Part shown: piece by piece, positions 24,370 through 34,196 of the stretch
Numbering within the stretch: the stretch's first letter is position 1
Layout: every line of letters starts with the position of its first letter
Assembly: GCF_022698145.1 (NCBI RefSeq)
Contig: NZ_JALDAX010000029.1
Coordinates: 1 to 64,000 of the forward strand
DNA from: Streptomyces spinosisporus
GTDB taxonomy: Bacteria > Actinomycetota > Actinomycetes > Streptomycetales > Streptomycetaceae
Length of the DNA: 64,000 nt
Direction: 5' to 3'
The notes under the pieces: model-generated
Told to the model about the DNA's origin: nothing
Databases searched by the model: none
What the model saw: the letters and a program-made list of their open reading frames with translations, nothing else
Translations under genes and position numbers: made by a program

Positions 24370-25479
24370 GTGCGAAACGTGCCCGTGCTGCCGGCGCGCC
24401 GGGACCACACCCGGCGTGGCTGGCTGCGGGGCGCGCCGCCTCCGTGGTGGGTGAAGGTCCTCCCGGTGCTGCTGATCGCGGGGGTGTGCGTGGCGGCGCT
24501 GGTGAGCCCCAGCCCCCTCGACATCGGCTTCCTGCTGGGCGCGATCCCGCCGCTGGCGGTGCTGTCGTACAGCCCGTGGGCGACCGCGTTCCTCGGCGGC
24601 GCCGTGATCGCCGTGCTCGTGGTGCCGGAGTTCCAGCTCAACCGCCCCGGCAACACCGACCTGTTGACCATCGTCTTCGTGGCCGTGCTGAGCGTGTTCG
24701 TGTCCTACGTCCGCAGCCGCCGCGACGCCCAGCTGGACCTGGAGCGCACGGTGGCCGAGGCGGCGCAGCGTGCCGTTCTGCCGCCGCTGCCGGAGCGGGT
24801 CGGCGCGGTGCGCTGCGCCGGTCTGTACCGGGCCGCGCAGCAGGGGACGCTGGTGGGCGGCGACTTCTTCGACGTCCGCGAGGGGCCGTACGGCGTGCGG
24901 GCCGTGCTCGGCGACGTCCAGGGGCACGGGCTGTCGGCGATCGCGACGGTGGCCTCGCTGCTGGGCGCGTTCCGGGAGGCGGTGCTCGACCAGCCTGACC
25001 TGGAGTCGGTGGCCGCCCGGCTGGACCGCAGGCTCGTGGCGGACTCGGCGTCCTCGCGCTACGCCGAGCTGTTCGCGACGGCCGTGCTGCTGGAGTTCTC
25101 CGTCGACGCGCGCTCGGTGCGGCTGGTCTCCTGCGGGCATCCGGCGCCGCTGCTGCTGCGCGGGCGGCAGGCCACCGAGATCGAGCTCGCCGCATGGACG
25201 CCGCTCGGGCTCGGCCTGCCCGCAGGCGGCCCGCCCGCCGGGCTCACCCTGCGGCTGGAGCCCGGCCACAGTCTGTTCCTGTCCTCGGACGGGGTGAGCG
25301 AGGCGCGCGACGCCGACGGCCCCTTCTATCCGCTGACCGACCGCCTGGCCGCCCTCACCGACACCGACCCGGCCGTGCTCGCGGACCGGGTCTGGGCGGA
25401 TCTCGTACGGTACTGCCCGGCCGTCGTCGACGACGTGACGATGCTCGTCCTCACGCCCGCGTCACCGGACGCTGGCTGA
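24370..25479 (+). CDS. Membrane-bound SpoIIE/PP2C-type phosphatase
   Basis: A 369-aa protein. Residues about 30-115 hold three to four membrane segments without a clear sensor fold; residues about 135-365 are a PP2C-type phosphatase with GGDFFDVREG, LGDVQGHG and the C-terminal DDVTMLVL metal-binding motifs. It lacks GAF, PAS and ATPase modules, unlike the two other phosphatases of this window. It should dephosphorylate an anti-sigma antagonist protein. The GTG start at 24370 is likely. An 8-bp inverted repeat (GCAACGGG at 24300 and CCCGTTGC at 24343) lies in front. Its 3' end overlaps the convergent MMPL gene by 29 bp. Confidence 0.85.
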   Translation: MRNVPVLPARRDHTRRGWLRGAPPPWWVKVLPVLLIAGVCVAALVSPSPLDIGFLLGAIPPLAVLSYSPWATAFLGGAVIAVLVVPEFQLNRPGNTDLLTIVFVAVLSVFVSYVRSRRDAQLDLERTVAEAAQRAVLPPLPERVGAVRCAGLYRAAQQGTLVGGDFFDVREGPYGVRAVLGDVQGHGLSAIATVASLLGAFREAVLDQPDLESVAARLDRRLVADSASSRYAELFATAVLLEFSVDARSVRLVSCGHPAPLLLRGRQATEIELAAWTPLGLGLPAGGPPAGLTLRLEPGHSLFLSSDGVSEARDADGPFYPLTDRLAALTDTDPAVLADRVWADLVRYCPAVVDDVTMLVLTPASPDAG

Positions 25480-27712
25480 CGCCCTCGCCCGCGCCCTGCT
25501 CGTGCTCGCCCTCGGCGTCGATGTGCGGCAGGGCCCGGTCGAGCCACCGCGGTGTCCACCAGGCGTGGCGGCCCAGCAGGGTCATCACGGCGGGCACCAT
25601 CAGCAGACGCACCACGGTCGCGTCGATCAGCACGCTCACCGCGAGGCCGAGGCCCAGCATCTTGACCACGATGTTGTCGTTGAGGATGAACGCGGCGAAC
25701 ACGCTCACCATGATCAGTGCGGCGCAGGTGATGACCCGCGCGGTGATCTCCAGGGCATGGGCGACCGAGGCCTTGGCGTCCCTGGTGCGCAGCCACGCCT
25801 CGTGGACGCGGGAGAGCAGGAAGATCTCGTAGTCCATGCTCAGGCCGAAGATGATGGCGAACATCATCATCGGCACATAGCTCTCGATGGGCACCTTGCC
25901 CGCGACGCCCAGCGCGGGGCCGCCCCAGCCCCACTGGAAGACGGCCACGACGACGCCGTAGGAGGCCGCGATCGACAGGACGTTGAGGACGGCGGCCTTC
26001 ACGGCGACGAGCAGGCCGCGGAAGACCGCGAGGATGATCAGGAAGGCCAAAGCGACCACGACGCCGATGATCAGGGGCAGCCGGCTCGCCACGATGTCGC
26101 GGAAGTCGACCTGGGCCGCGGTCGTGCCGGTGACGTAGCCCTTGGCGTCCGTGCCGGAGACCGCGTCCGGGAGCGTGGTGTCGACCAGGCGGTTCACCAG
26201 GTCCGTGGTGGTGGCGCTCTGCGGGGACTGCTGCGAGTAGACCGTGCCGATCAGGACGTCCCCGTCCTTGGTGGGCGTCAGGGGGGTGACGGTGGAGGCG
26301 CCGGCCACGGAGTCGAGGGTCTTCTGCGCCTGGGAGGTGAGGTCCGAGCGCTGCGAGGAGGACACGTCGCTCTGGTCGATCACCACGGTGAGGGGGCCGT
26401 TGGAGCCGGGGCCGAAGGCGTCGGTCATCAGGTCGTAGGCGCGCCGGTCGGTGAAGGACTCGGGGTCGGCGCCGTCGCCGATGTGGCCGAGCTGGAGGGA
26501 GAACACCGGGATGGCCAGGACGACCACGGCCGCGACGCCGGCCGCGAGGAACTGCCAGGGCCTGCGCTCCACGCGCTGGGCGTAGCGGTGCCAGGTGCCG
26601 TGCGGGGTGGCGCCCGGTTCGGCGTCGGTCTCCGCGACGGGCCGGCGCACCCGGAAGCGGTCGATGTGCCGGCCGATCAGCCCGAGCAGGGCCGGGACCA
26701 GGGTCAGCGCGCCCAGCACCGCCGAGACCACGGTCACCGCCGCGGCCAAGCCCAGTTTGCCGATGAAGGTGACCCCGGACGCGTACAGGCCCGCCAGCGC
26801 GATGATGACCGTGGTGCCGGAGACGAGGACCGCCCGCCCGCTGGTGGCCGTGGCGTGGCCCGCGGAGTGCACCGGGTCGGCGCCGTCCATGATGTTCTGC
26901 CGGTGCCGGGTGATCAGGAACAGGGCGTAGTCGATGCCCACACCGAGGCCGATCATCGTGGCCAGGGTGGGCGAGACGGTGGCGAAGGTGAACGCCGAGG
27001 CGAACAGCCCGAGGATCGCGAGGCCGCCGATCGCGCTCAGCAGCGCGGTCAGCAGCGGCAGACCGGCGGCGATCACACTGCCGAAGCCGACGAGTAGCAC
27101 GACGACGGCGACCCCGAAGCCGATGAGCTCGCTCACGCGGTCGTCGGCGGCGGGCCGGGCCAGCTCGCCCAGCGGACCGCCGTACTCGACCTGCGCGCCG
27201 GCCGAGCGCAGCGGCTGCACGGCCTGGTCGACACCGTTCAGATAGCCGTCGCCCAGGGTCGAGGGCTGGACGTCGAAGCGCACGGTGATGTAGGCGGTCT
27301 TGTCGTCGGAGGAGAGGGGGCCGACCTTCGAGGCGGGTGCGGACAGCGGGTTCTGCGCGGACAGGACGTGCGGCAGCTTCTGCAGGTCGCTCACCGTCGT
27401 GGACATCTGCGAGCCGAGGCCGGTCAGGGGTTTCTGTCCGTCGTGCAGGACGATCTGGCTGCTGTAGCCGCCGGCCGCGGGGTCGTGCTTCTTCAGCACG
27501 TCGAGCCCCTGCTGGGACTGGGTGCCCGGCAGCGAGAAGTTGTCGGAATAGTCGCCGCCGAAGGACCTGTTGAGGGCCTGCAGCGCAACGAGGGCGATCA
27601 GCCAGGCGACGATGACGATCACGAAATGGCGGGCGCACCATTGTCCGAGCCCTCGCAGCACCCCTCCGGCCGCGGTGCCCGATGCCCCCGCCGCAGTGCG
27701 GGTCGGTGACAT
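25451..27712 (-). CDS. MMPL/RND-family membrane exporter
   Basis: A 753-aa transporter of the MmpL/ActII-3 type with two homologous halves, each with a large external loop and a group of six membrane segments. It has GLGVGIDYALFLITRHR in the first half and FGLSMDYEIFLLSRVHEA in the second; the Asp-Tyr pairs are the family's proton-relay motifs. Lipid or drug export is the usual role. The ATG at 27712 begins the typical short cytoplasmic N-terminus before the first membrane segment (about 33-50). It is monocistronic and overlaps the PP2C gene tail to tail. Confidence 0.92.
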   Translation of the reverse strand: MSPTRTAAGASGTAAGGVLRGLGQWCARHFVIVIVAWLIALVALQALNRSFGGDYSDNFSLPGTQSQQGLDVLKKHDPAAGGYSSQIVLHDGQKPLTGLGSQMSTTVSDLQKLPHVLSAQNPLSAPASKVGPLSSDDKTAYITVRFDVQPSTLGDGYLNGVDQAVQPLRSAGAQVEYGGPLGELARPAADDRVSELIGFGVAVVVLLVGFGSVIAAGLPLLTALLSAIGGLAILGLFASAFTFATVSPTLATMIGLGVGIDYALFLITRHRQNIMDGADPVHSAGHATATSGRAVLVSGTTVIIALAGLYASGVTFIGKLGLAAAVTVVSAVLGALTLVPALLGLIGRHIDRFRVRRPVAETDAEPGATPHGTWHRYAQRVERRPWQFLAAGVAAVVVLAIPVFSLQLGHIGDGADPESFTDRRAYDLMTDAFGPGSNGPLTVVIDQSDVSSSQRSDLTSQAQKTLDSVAGASTVTPLTPTKDGDVLIGTVYSQQSPQSATTTDLVNRLVDTTLPDAVSGTDAKGYVTGTTAAQVDFRDIVASRLPLIIGVVVALAFLIILAVFRGLLVAVKAAVLNVLSIAASYGVVVAVFQWGWGGPALGVAGKVPIESYVPMMMFAIIFGLSMDYEIFLLSRVHEAWLRTRDAKASVAHALEITARVITCAALIMVSVFAAFILNDNIVVKMLGLGLAVSVLIDATVVRLLMVPAVMTLLGRHAWWTPRWLDRALPHIDAEGEHEQGAGEGVSQRPVTRA

Positions 27713-27890
27713 GGCGTGGGTCTTCTCTGCCGGTCGGCCGTTGCCTCATCGACGGTCGTTGTCTCTCATTAGACGCCCGCCCGATCGTCCGGGCATCTCG
27801 GACCGAGGGCCCGGGCTCCCCCTCCGGATGCAGGTCGGGCCCAGGCGTTGAATGGTGTTAGCAGAAGCGTTCCGGACCCGAGGAGCCAAG

Positions 27891-28097
27891 ATGCCGACAT
27901 CACAGCCCGACGCGTCCGGGTCGTCCGAGGACCGCGTCACCCCGGACGACCTTCTCCACACCAGCACCGGCACCGATGTGTCGCCGGAGGACCTCGTCCT
28001 TGCCACCGGCAGGGACATCACCCCGCACAGCCTCGAATGGGCCCGGCACAAGCTGGAGGCGGAGGGCCCGGCGGCCCTGGAGAAGCTGCTGCCGTAG
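27891..28097 (+). CDS. Small acidic hypothetical protein
   Basis: A 68-aa protein with a disordered acidic N-terminus and a helical C-terminus (SLEWARHKLEAEGPAALEKLLP). It has no membrane segment or metal motif. A very strong GAGGAG 6 bases before the ATG at 27891 and good codon use support it as real. I do not recognise a named family. It is divergent from the MMPL gene and convergent with the molybdenum oxidoreductase. Confidence 0.68.
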   Translation: MPTSQPDASGSSEDRVTPDDLLHTSTGTDVSPEDLVLATGRDITPHSLEWARHKLEAEGPAALEKLLP

Positions 28098-28120
28098 CGC
28101 TCGCTGCCGGCTGCGGCGGT

Positions 28121-29251
28121 TCAGGCCGTTTCGCCGGCCTCCAGACACAGCACCGGCACCCGCTGGACCAGGTTGTTGACGAAGCCACCGCGGTTCCACG
28201 GCTGGTCCAGCGGCTGGGTGTGCCCCGCGCCGTCGGTCGCCCGCGCGCTCAGCACGTGCTCGCCGGGGGTGGCCGTCCACGCGAAGCGCCAGCGGCGCCA
28301 GGCCCACCGCCGCCCGTCGTCGGGCGCCAGTTCGGCCTCGTGCCAGGTGTGTCCGTCGTCGGTGCTCACCTCGACCCGGGTCACGGGCGCCCGCCCCGAC
28401 CAGGCACGCCCCTCAAGCTGCACCGGGCCCGGCCGCAGCACCCGGGCCCGCGACATGAAGTCCGGGAACCCGGGCGGGACCAGCAGGGCACGCGGCGCGA
28501 TCCGGGTGACCGGCTCGCCCGCCTCGGCGGACTCCTGCCGCAGCCGGTAGGCGACCGACTGCTGGAAACCCGTGAACGGCGTGTCGGTCACGGTCACTTC
28601 GCGCAGCCACTTCACATGCGCCATGCCGTACCAGCCGGGCACCACCAGCCGCAGTGGGCTGCCGTGCTGCGGCGGCAGCGCGGCGCCGTTCATCGCGTAC
28701 GCCACCAGTACTTCGGGCTCGGTGCCAATGGCCACGTCCATCGGCAGGGACCGCTGGTAGTCCTGTTCGACGCCGCGCTCCACACCGTGGTCGGCGCCGG
28801 TGAAGACCACGTCGACGGCGCCGGCCTCCACGTCGGCCTCGGCGAGCAGCAGCCGCAGCGGTACGCCCGTCCACTCCGCGGTGCCGACCGCTTCGACGAG
28901 CCAGGGCTGGCTGACCGGGCGGGGGGTGAGCAGGGCCCGGCCGTTGCCCGCGCACTCCAGCGTCACCCGCGTGGTGACCTGGGGGTATGCCCGCAGTTCG
29001 GCCAGGTCGAGCTGCAGCGGACGGCGGACGCGGCCCCCGACGGTCAGCTGCCAGGGCGCGTCGTCGGGGACGTAGGGGATGTCGTAGTGCGTCAGTACGT
29101 AGTGCAGGCCGGGCGGGGTGACGTCGTAGCGCAGCGCCTCCAGCGGCAGGCCGTGGTTGCGGGTGGCCAGCGCCAGTTCGTCCCGGCCGATGCCCTCGTC
29201 GGGGGCGGCCAGTCGGGCGGGTGCGCTCGCGTCACCGAGTTGATGCCCCAT
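28121..29251 (-). CDS. Sulfite-oxidase-family molybdopterin oxidoreductase
   Basis: A 376-aa enzyme of the sulfite oxidase/nitrate reductase fold. The molybdenum-liganding cysteine is in VTLECAGNGR; the cofactor region also includes GTAEWTGVPLRLLL and the Arg-containing HGSPLRLVVPGWYGMAHVKWL. The C-terminal 110 residues form the Mo-co dimerisation domain (EVSTDDGHTWHEAEL). There is no heme domain, no signal peptide and no Tat motif, so it is cytoplasmic with an unknown electron acceptor. No partner subunit is adjacent. Substrate could be sulfite or an S/N-oxide. Confidence 0.9.
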   Translation of the reverse strand: MGHQLGDASAPARLAAPDEGIGRDELALATRNHGLPLEALRYDVTPPGLHYVLTHYDIPYVPDDAPWQLTVGGRVRRPLQLDLAELRAYPQVTTRVTLECAGNGRALLTPRPVSQPWLVEAVGTAEWTGVPLRLLLAEADVEAGAVDVVFTGADHGVERGVEQDYQRSLPMDVAIGTEPEVLVAYAMNGAALPPQHGSPLRLVVPGWYGMAHVKWLREVTVTDTPFTGFQQSVAYRLRQESAEAGEPVTRIAPRALLVPPGFPDFMSRARVLRPGPVQLEGRAWSGRAPVTRVEVSTDDGHTWHEAELAPDDGRRWAWRRWRFAWTATPGEHVLSARATDGAGHTQPLDQPWNRGGFVNNLVQRVPVLCLEAGETA

Positions 29252-29414
29252 GGCCGCATTATCACGCCGCGGGGGCGATCCGGCACGTTCGCGGGCGGGC
29301 GGCGCAACTCGTGGTGGATCAACGGGACTTCTCGTTGCCGATCCAGCAGGTCATTGCCCGGCCGTTGCCCGTTCGCCCTTTCGAAGAGGGGCTTCGGGCT
29401 GACAGACTCCCCAG

Positions 29415-30818
29415 GTGCCCGACTTCGACATGCTTGTGATCGGATCCGGCCCGGGTGGCCAGAAGGCCGCCATCGCCGCGGCCAAACTCGGCCGCCGGGT
29501 CGCCGTCATCGACCGCCCCGACATGGTCGGCGGGGTCTCCATCCATACCGGCACCATCCCCTCCAAGACCCTGCGCGAGGCGGTGCTGTATCTGACCGGA
29601 CTCACCCAGCGGGATCTCTACGGGCAGAGCTACCGGCTCAAGGAGGACATCACCGTCGCCGACCTGACCGCGCGCACCCAGCACGTGGTCAGCCGTGAGG
29701 TCGACGTCATCCGCAGCCAGCTCTCCCGCAACCACGTCTCCCTCTTCGCCGGCACCGGACGCTTCGTCGACCCGCACACGGTCGCGCTGCGCGAGGTCAC
29801 CGGTCACGAGCGCATGCTCAGCGCCGAGCACATCGTGATCGCCACCGGCACCCGTCCGGCCCGGCCCGACAGCGTCGAGTTCGACGGCCGTACGATCATG
29901 GACTCCGACAACGTCCTGGACCTCGAACGCGTCCCGCGCTCCATGGTCATCGTCGGCGCCGGAGTGATCGGCATGGAGTACGCCTCCATGTTCGCCGCGC
30001 TGGGCAGCAAGGTGACGGTCGTCGAGAAGCGGGCCGGGATGCTCGACATGTGCGACGTCGAGATCATCGAGTCGCTCAAGTACCACCTGCGGGACCTCGC
30101 CGTCACGTTCCGTTTCGGTGAGACGGTCGCCGCGGTGGAGCGTCATCCGCGCGGCACGCTCACCGTCCTGGAGAGCGGCAAGAAGATCCCGGCCGACGCG
30201 GTGATGTACTCGGCGGGCCGGCAGGGTCTGACCGATGAACTCGACCTGGACAAGGCGGGGTTGGTCGCGGACCGGCGGGGCCGGATCACAGTCGACGAGA
30301 ACTACCGCACCGAGGTGCCGCACATCTACGCGGTCGGTGACGTGATCGGCTTCCCCGCGCTCGCGGCGACATCGATGGAGCAGGGCCGGGCGGCGGCCTA
30401 TCACGCCTGCGGCGAGCCGGTCGGGCAGATGCACAACCTGCAGCCCATCGGCATCTACACCATCCCGGAGATCAGCTTCGTCGGCCGCACCGAGGACCAA
30501 CTCACCGAGGACAGCGTGCCGTTCGAGGTCGGCATCTCCCGCTACCGGGAACTCGCGCGCGGCCAGATCGTCGGTGACAGCCACGGCATGCTGAAGCTGC
30601 TGGTCTCCCCCGAGGACCGCAGACTGCTCGGTGTGCACTGCTTCGGCTCCGGCGCCACCGAGCTGATCCACATCGGCCAGACCGTGATGGGCTGCGGCGG
30701 CACGGTCGACTATCTGGTCGACGCGGTGTTCAACTACCCGACGCTGGCCGAGTCCTACAAGGTCGCCGCCCTCGACGCCACGAACAAGCTCCGGCAGATC
30801 GACCACATCGGCGACTGA
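29415..30818 (+). CDS. sthA: Soluble NAD(P)+ transhydrogenase
   Basis: A 467-aa flavoprotein of the disulfide-reductase fold that exchanges hydride between NADPH and NAD+. FAD motif GSGPGGQKAAIAAAKLG is at about 9-25. In place of the redox-active CxxxxC it has GTIPSKTLREA, as in SthA enzymes, which distinguishes it from lipoamide dehydrogenase and glutathione reductase. The NAD motif VGAGVIGMEYASMF lies near 180, and the C-terminal interface domain is complete. GTG start. It stands alone between the molybdenum oxidoreductase (divergent) and a DUF5709 gene (convergent). Confidence 0.93.
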   Translation: MPDFDMLVIGSGPGGQKAAIAAAKLGRRVAVIDRPDMVGGVSIHTGTIPSKTLREAVLYLTGLTQRDLYGQSYRLKEDITVADLTARTQHVVSREVDVIRSQLSRNHVSLFAGTGRFVDPHTVALREVTGHERMLSAEHIVIATGTRPARPDSVEFDGRTIMDSDNVLDLERVPRSMVIVGAGVIGMEYASMFAALGSKVTVVEKRAGMLDMCDVEIIESLKYHLRDLAVTFRFGETVAAVERHPRGTLTVLESGKKIPADAVMYSAGRQGLTDELDLDKAGLVADRRGRITVDENYRTEVPHIYAVGDVIGFPALAATSMEQGRAAAYHACGEPVGQMHNLQPIGIYTIPEISFVGRTEDQLTEDSVPFEVGISRYRELARGQIVGDSHGMLKLLVSPEDRRLLGVHCFGSGATELIHIGQTVMGCGGTVDYLVDAVFNYPTLAESYKVAALDATNKLRQIDHIGD

Positions 30819-30868
30819 CGCCCGCGCCGGACGGCCGACTCAGCCGCCCTGTCCGGCGCCGGGCGACT
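30819..30868. terminator. Imperfect hairpin between convergent genes
   Basis: CGCCCGCGCCGGAC on the left pairs with GTCCGGCGCCGGGCG on the right with a one-base bulge. It lies over the stop region of the transhydrogenase gene and the convergent DUF5709 gene. Confidence 0.55.
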
Positions 30869-31391
30869 CCGTGCCGCCCTCCAACTCCATCTCCTCCGAC
30901 TCCGTGTCCTCCAACTCCGCGTCGTCCTCGACGACATGGACGGCCGCCTCCTCCGCGCCGGCGGCCCCGCCGTCGATGCCCACGTCGGAGGCGAGGGACT
31001 CCTTCGTGGTGTCGGAGCGGACGCCCTCGTCCGGAGCGACCAGACGGCCCGCGCGGTCGGCACCGGCCTCGGGGTCGACGGGTTCGCCCTCGCCCCCGGG
31101 CAGATCTCCCGTCCCGTCGCCCAAGGGCGCCGTCACGTCCGGGACCTCCTCGGCGAGCCGTTCGTCGAGACTCTCGCCCTCGTGCTGCTCGGCGGCCGTC
31201 GTGCCGTGCCGGGTGACGCCGAGCGGCTTCTCCGGTGGGGAGTAGCCCTCGTCGAGGGTGTCGTCGTAGGTGCGTTCACCAAGGGTGTCCTGCGGGTCGA
31301 GCGGCGCCGCGTCCTCCTGCTCCTCGTTGGTCCCGGTGGGCTGGTGGACGTCGTCGGCCATCGCTTCGGGGCGCCCTTGCTCGCTGCTCAT
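30840..31391 (-). CDS. Acidic DUF5709-domain protein
   Basis: A 183-aa, very acidic, probably disordered protein. The DUF5709 signature DDTLDEGYSPPEKP is at about 42-55. The C-terminus is almost all Asp/Glu, with two runs of alternating acidic and small residues. The family is common in actinobacteria and lacks a known function. The ATG at 31391 has GGAGG 7 bases upstream. It is transcribed alone. Confidence 0.82.
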   Translation of the reverse strand: MSSEQGRPEAMADDVHQPTGTNEEQEDAAPLDPQDTLGERTYDDTLDEGYSPPEKPLGVTRHGTTAAEQHEGESLDERLAEEVPDVTAPLGDGTGDLPGGEGEPVDPEAGADRAGRLVAPDEGVRSDTTKESLASDVGIDGGAAGAEEAAVHVVEDDAELEDTESEEMELEGGTESPGAGQGG

Positions 31392-31723
31392 GGCAGCCTC
31401 CTTCGCGCGCTGCGCGGGTCGCCGTTCGACCCGTTCCCGGTCCGCGTTTCCCGTTGCGCGCGGTCCAACCTCACCCGTCCCTGGCGGCCCGGGAGATTAC
31501 CCCCTGGTCAATCTTGAATGCTCCGGACGTGGGGCTATCATCACTCGCACACACGCTGTGACTGCCCGGCAACGCACCGGCCGTGCGGGCTCCACCATGT
31601 CTTTCTCCGCCCCTGACGCAAGGCCAACCCTCGTGCGCCGGCGGCGGGTTCACCACCCCCCACCTCTCCATACGTCGTCGGGGTCAGGTCGCCCCGCGTC
31701 GTGCACGACGGAAAGCAGCGCAC

Positions 31724-33196
31724 ATGAGCAACATCAGGGGCAGAGGGCTGCAGGCCAATGTCCTCGGTACGTTCGACACCGTGGTGATGGCCGTGGCGGG
31801 CAGCGCCCCGGCCTATTCCATCGCCGCCACCACGGCCGTCCTCGTCGGCGCGGTGGGCATGGCCGGCCCCGCGGCCCTGCTGTACTGCGCCATACCCATG
31901 CTGGGGATCGCGCTGGCGTTCAGCTATCTCGGCCGTATCGACGTGAACGCGGGCGCCAGTTACTCGTGGGTGGGCCGTACGCTGCATCCCTTTCTCGGGT
32001 TCATCAGCGGCTGGGCCCTGGTGATCTCGGCGACCATCTTCATGGTGGCGGGATCGCTGCCGGCCGGTGCGATGACCCTGGCCCTCTTCGACGAGGGCCT
32101 CGCCGACGACACCGCGCTGTCGACGGTGGTGGGCGCGGCCTGGTTCGTGCTCATGCTGCTCGTCGTGCTGGGCGGCGCCCGGCTCACGGTGCGCGCCCAG
32201 CTGCTCATGTCCGGCATCGAGTTGACGATTCTCGCGGTGTTCGCCGTGCTCGCCGTCTTCCACACCCACCATGCCGCCGACTTCGAGTGGTCCTGGCTCG
32301 GCCTCGGCAGCTTCCACGGGATGTCCGGCTTCGCGTCGGGGGCGCTGGTCGCCGCTTTCTACTTCTGGGGCTGGGACGTCTCCAGCAACCTGAGCGAGGA
32401 GACCCGCAACAGCCGTCGTACGACCGGACTCGCCGGACTGATCGGGGTGGGCATCGTCTTCCTGCTGTTCGAGGTGTTCACCATCGCGGTGAACGTCATC
32501 CTGACCACCAAGCAGATCGAGGAGAACGACGCCAACGTCCTGGGCGCGCTCGGCGAGGAGATCTGGCCCGGCTGGGGCGGCAAGCTGCTCGTCGTGGCCG
32601 TGATGCTCTCCACCATCGCCACGCTGGAGACCACGCTCATCCAGGTCACCCGCTCCCTGTTCGCGATGGGCCGCGACCGTACGATGCCGTCCGCGCTCGG
32701 CCGGGTGCACCGCACCTGGAACACCCCATGGGTGGCCATCACGGTGGTCGGCGCGGTGGCGCTGGCCATGTTCATCGCCTCCAACGCCCTTGGCTCAGTA
32801 GGGGACATCCTCTCCGACGCGATCTCGGCGATCGGACTGCAGATCGCCGTGTACTACGGCCTCGCGGGACTCGCGGTGGTCGTGGCGTACCGCAAGATGC
32901 TGCTGAAGTCGCCCACCGACTTCCTGCTCGGCGGGCTGTGGCCGCTGTTCGGCGCCGTGTTCATGTTCTGGATCTTCGTCGAGTCGCTGAGCGAGCTCGA
33001 CCCGGCGGCGATCGCGATCGGCATCGGCGGGCTGGCCGTCGGCCTGGTCCCGATGCTCTGGTACTGGCGGCAGGGCAGCGACTACTACCGGCCGGCCCGC
33101 CTGGATGCCTCCCGCACCGTCGAGACCGCGTACGTCCCCGACGACCAGCCGTCCATGAACTCCCGTGTCCACGAGGGTCTCTCCACCGACTTCTGA
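31724..33196 (+). CDS. APC-family amino acid/polyamine permease
   Basis: A 490-aa transporter with about 12 membrane segments. The first helix region VVMAVAGSAPAYSIAATTAVLVGAVG holds the substrate-binding unwound segment of the APC superfamily, and the family stretch NAGASYSWVGRTLHPFLGFISGW follows. The C-terminus is a short cytoplasmic tail. The substrate (amino acid or amine) is unknown. The ATG at 31724 has GGAAAG upstream; the open frame upstream is not coding-like. The following gene starts 12 bp after its stop, so the two probably share a transcript. Confidence 0.9.
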   Translation: MSNIRGRGLQANVLGTFDTVVMAVAGSAPAYSIAATTAVLVGAVGMAGPAALLYCAIPMLGIALAFSYLGRIDVNAGASYSWVGRTLHPFLGFISGWALVISATIFMVAGSLPAGAMTLALFDEGLADDTALSTVVGAAWFVLMLLVVLGGARLTVRAQLLMSGIELTILAVFAVLAVFHTHHAADFEWSWLGLGSFHGMSGFASGALVAAFYFWGWDVSSNLSEETRNSRRTTGLAGLIGVGIVFLLFEVFTIAVNVILTTKQIEENDANVLGALGEEIWPGWGGKLLVVAVMLSTIATLETTLIQVTRSLFAMGRDRTMPSALGRVHRTWNTPWVAITVVGAVALAMFIASNALGSVGDILSDAISAIGLQIAVYYGLAGLAVVVAYRKMLLKSPTDFLLGGLWPLFGAVFMFWIFVESLSELDPAAIAIGIGGLAVGLVPMLWYWRQGSDYYRPARLDASRTVETAYVPDDQPSMNSRVHEGLSTDF

Positions 33197-33208
33197 GGGA
33201 GCAGCCCG

Positions 33209-34168
33209 ATGGCGCGAGACCGATTCGCTCCCGACTTCGACCCGGACTGCGGCGACACGGACCTCACGAACGCCTGCCACGACATCGTCATCGGACGCTG
33301 GCAGGGCGTCAGGGACCTGCTGCGGGTCACCGGCCCGCAGTGGCTCGCGCGCGGTCACCGCGTCCGGCTGCTCGCGCAGGCCTGCGCGAGCAGTTCGACG
33401 GTGGAGTCGTGGCTGGCCGCCGAACCGCGCAGCGGGGACGCCCTGGTGCTGCGGGCGGCGACGGAGACGGCGCGGGCGTTCAACCTGGCCATCGCCGCGG
33501 GCCGGGGCATGCCGATCGACCAGCACCGCATCGACACCGCGGTGACGGCGTGTCTCGAGGCCACGGAGGCCTATCTGGACGACCCGACGCCCTGGATCTC
33601 ACTGATCTCGGTGGCCCGGCTGTACCCCTCGGGGGTGCGCAGGCAGGAACTGGCGCGCTGGTGGGACGAGTTGCACCAGCGCGACCCGTACAGCGTGGAG
33701 GGCCACCTCCAGATCCTGCACTACTACTCGGCGCGCTGGCACGGCACGCACGGCCTGATGTACGACTTCGCCCGTGACGCGGCCGGCGTGGCACCCCCGG
33801 GCTGCGCGCTGCCGGTGCTGGTGCAGTACGCGCGCGTGGAGGAGTACCGCTACGCCCTCGACGCGGCGCAGGGCAGCCGGTCGGCGATGGCGCTCGGGCA
33901 GCACTGGAACCATGACGGTGCCGTCAGTGACGTACGCCGGACCTGGCAGCGCTGGATCATGGGCCGCACGCACGACGGCATCGCGCCCGGCGAGCTGCGC
34001 GACCTCAACCACCTTGCGCACGCGGCCTGCCACGCCGGTGCGAGCGACATCGCCGCGCCCGTGCTGCGGATGCTGGGGTGCCGGGCCACGCGGACTCCCT
34101 GGTCGTACACGGGAGATCCGGAGCAGCAGATCGTGAAGTGGCGCAAGGACCTGAAGGTGCGCGGCTGA
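33209..34168 (+). CDS. Conserved hypothetical protein downstream of the permease
   Basis: A 319-aa, mostly helical soluble protein with many Trp/Tyr-containing helices (for example PYSVEGHLQILHYYSARWHGTHG), suggestive of a helical-repeat fold. I do not recognise a named family. No signal peptide or membrane segment is seen. The ATG is 12 bp after the permease stop with GAGGGAG between them, so co-expression is expected. A link to permease function is inference from position only. Confidence 0.72.
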   Translation: MARDRFAPDFDPDCGDTDLTNACHDIVIGRWQGVRDLLRVTGPQWLARGHRVRLLAQACASSSTVESWLAAEPRSGDALVLRAATETARAFNLAIAAGRGMPIDQHRIDTAVTACLEATEAYLDDPTPWISLISVARLYPSGVRRQELARWWDELHQRDPYSVEGHLQILHYYSARWHGTHGLMYDFARDAAGVAPPGCALPVLVQYARVEEYRYALDAAQGSRSAMALGQHWNHDGAVSDVRRTWQRWIMGRTHDGIAPGELRDLNHLAHAACHAGASDIAAPVLRMLGCRATRTPWSYTGDPEQQIVKWRKDLKVRG

Positions 34169-34196
34169 GGAACGGCGGCCTGTTCGGCGCCCGCGC

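Noticed and set aside
25326..27749. 807-codon minus-strand ORF overlapping the MMPL gene
   Set aside because: Wrong-frame shadow with Arg-rich composition; the MMPL frame has clear membrane segments and motifs.
31270..33777. 835-codon plus-strand ORF overlapping the APC permease
   Set aside because: Arg/Pro/Gly-rich shadow in another frame of the permease; no family resemblance.
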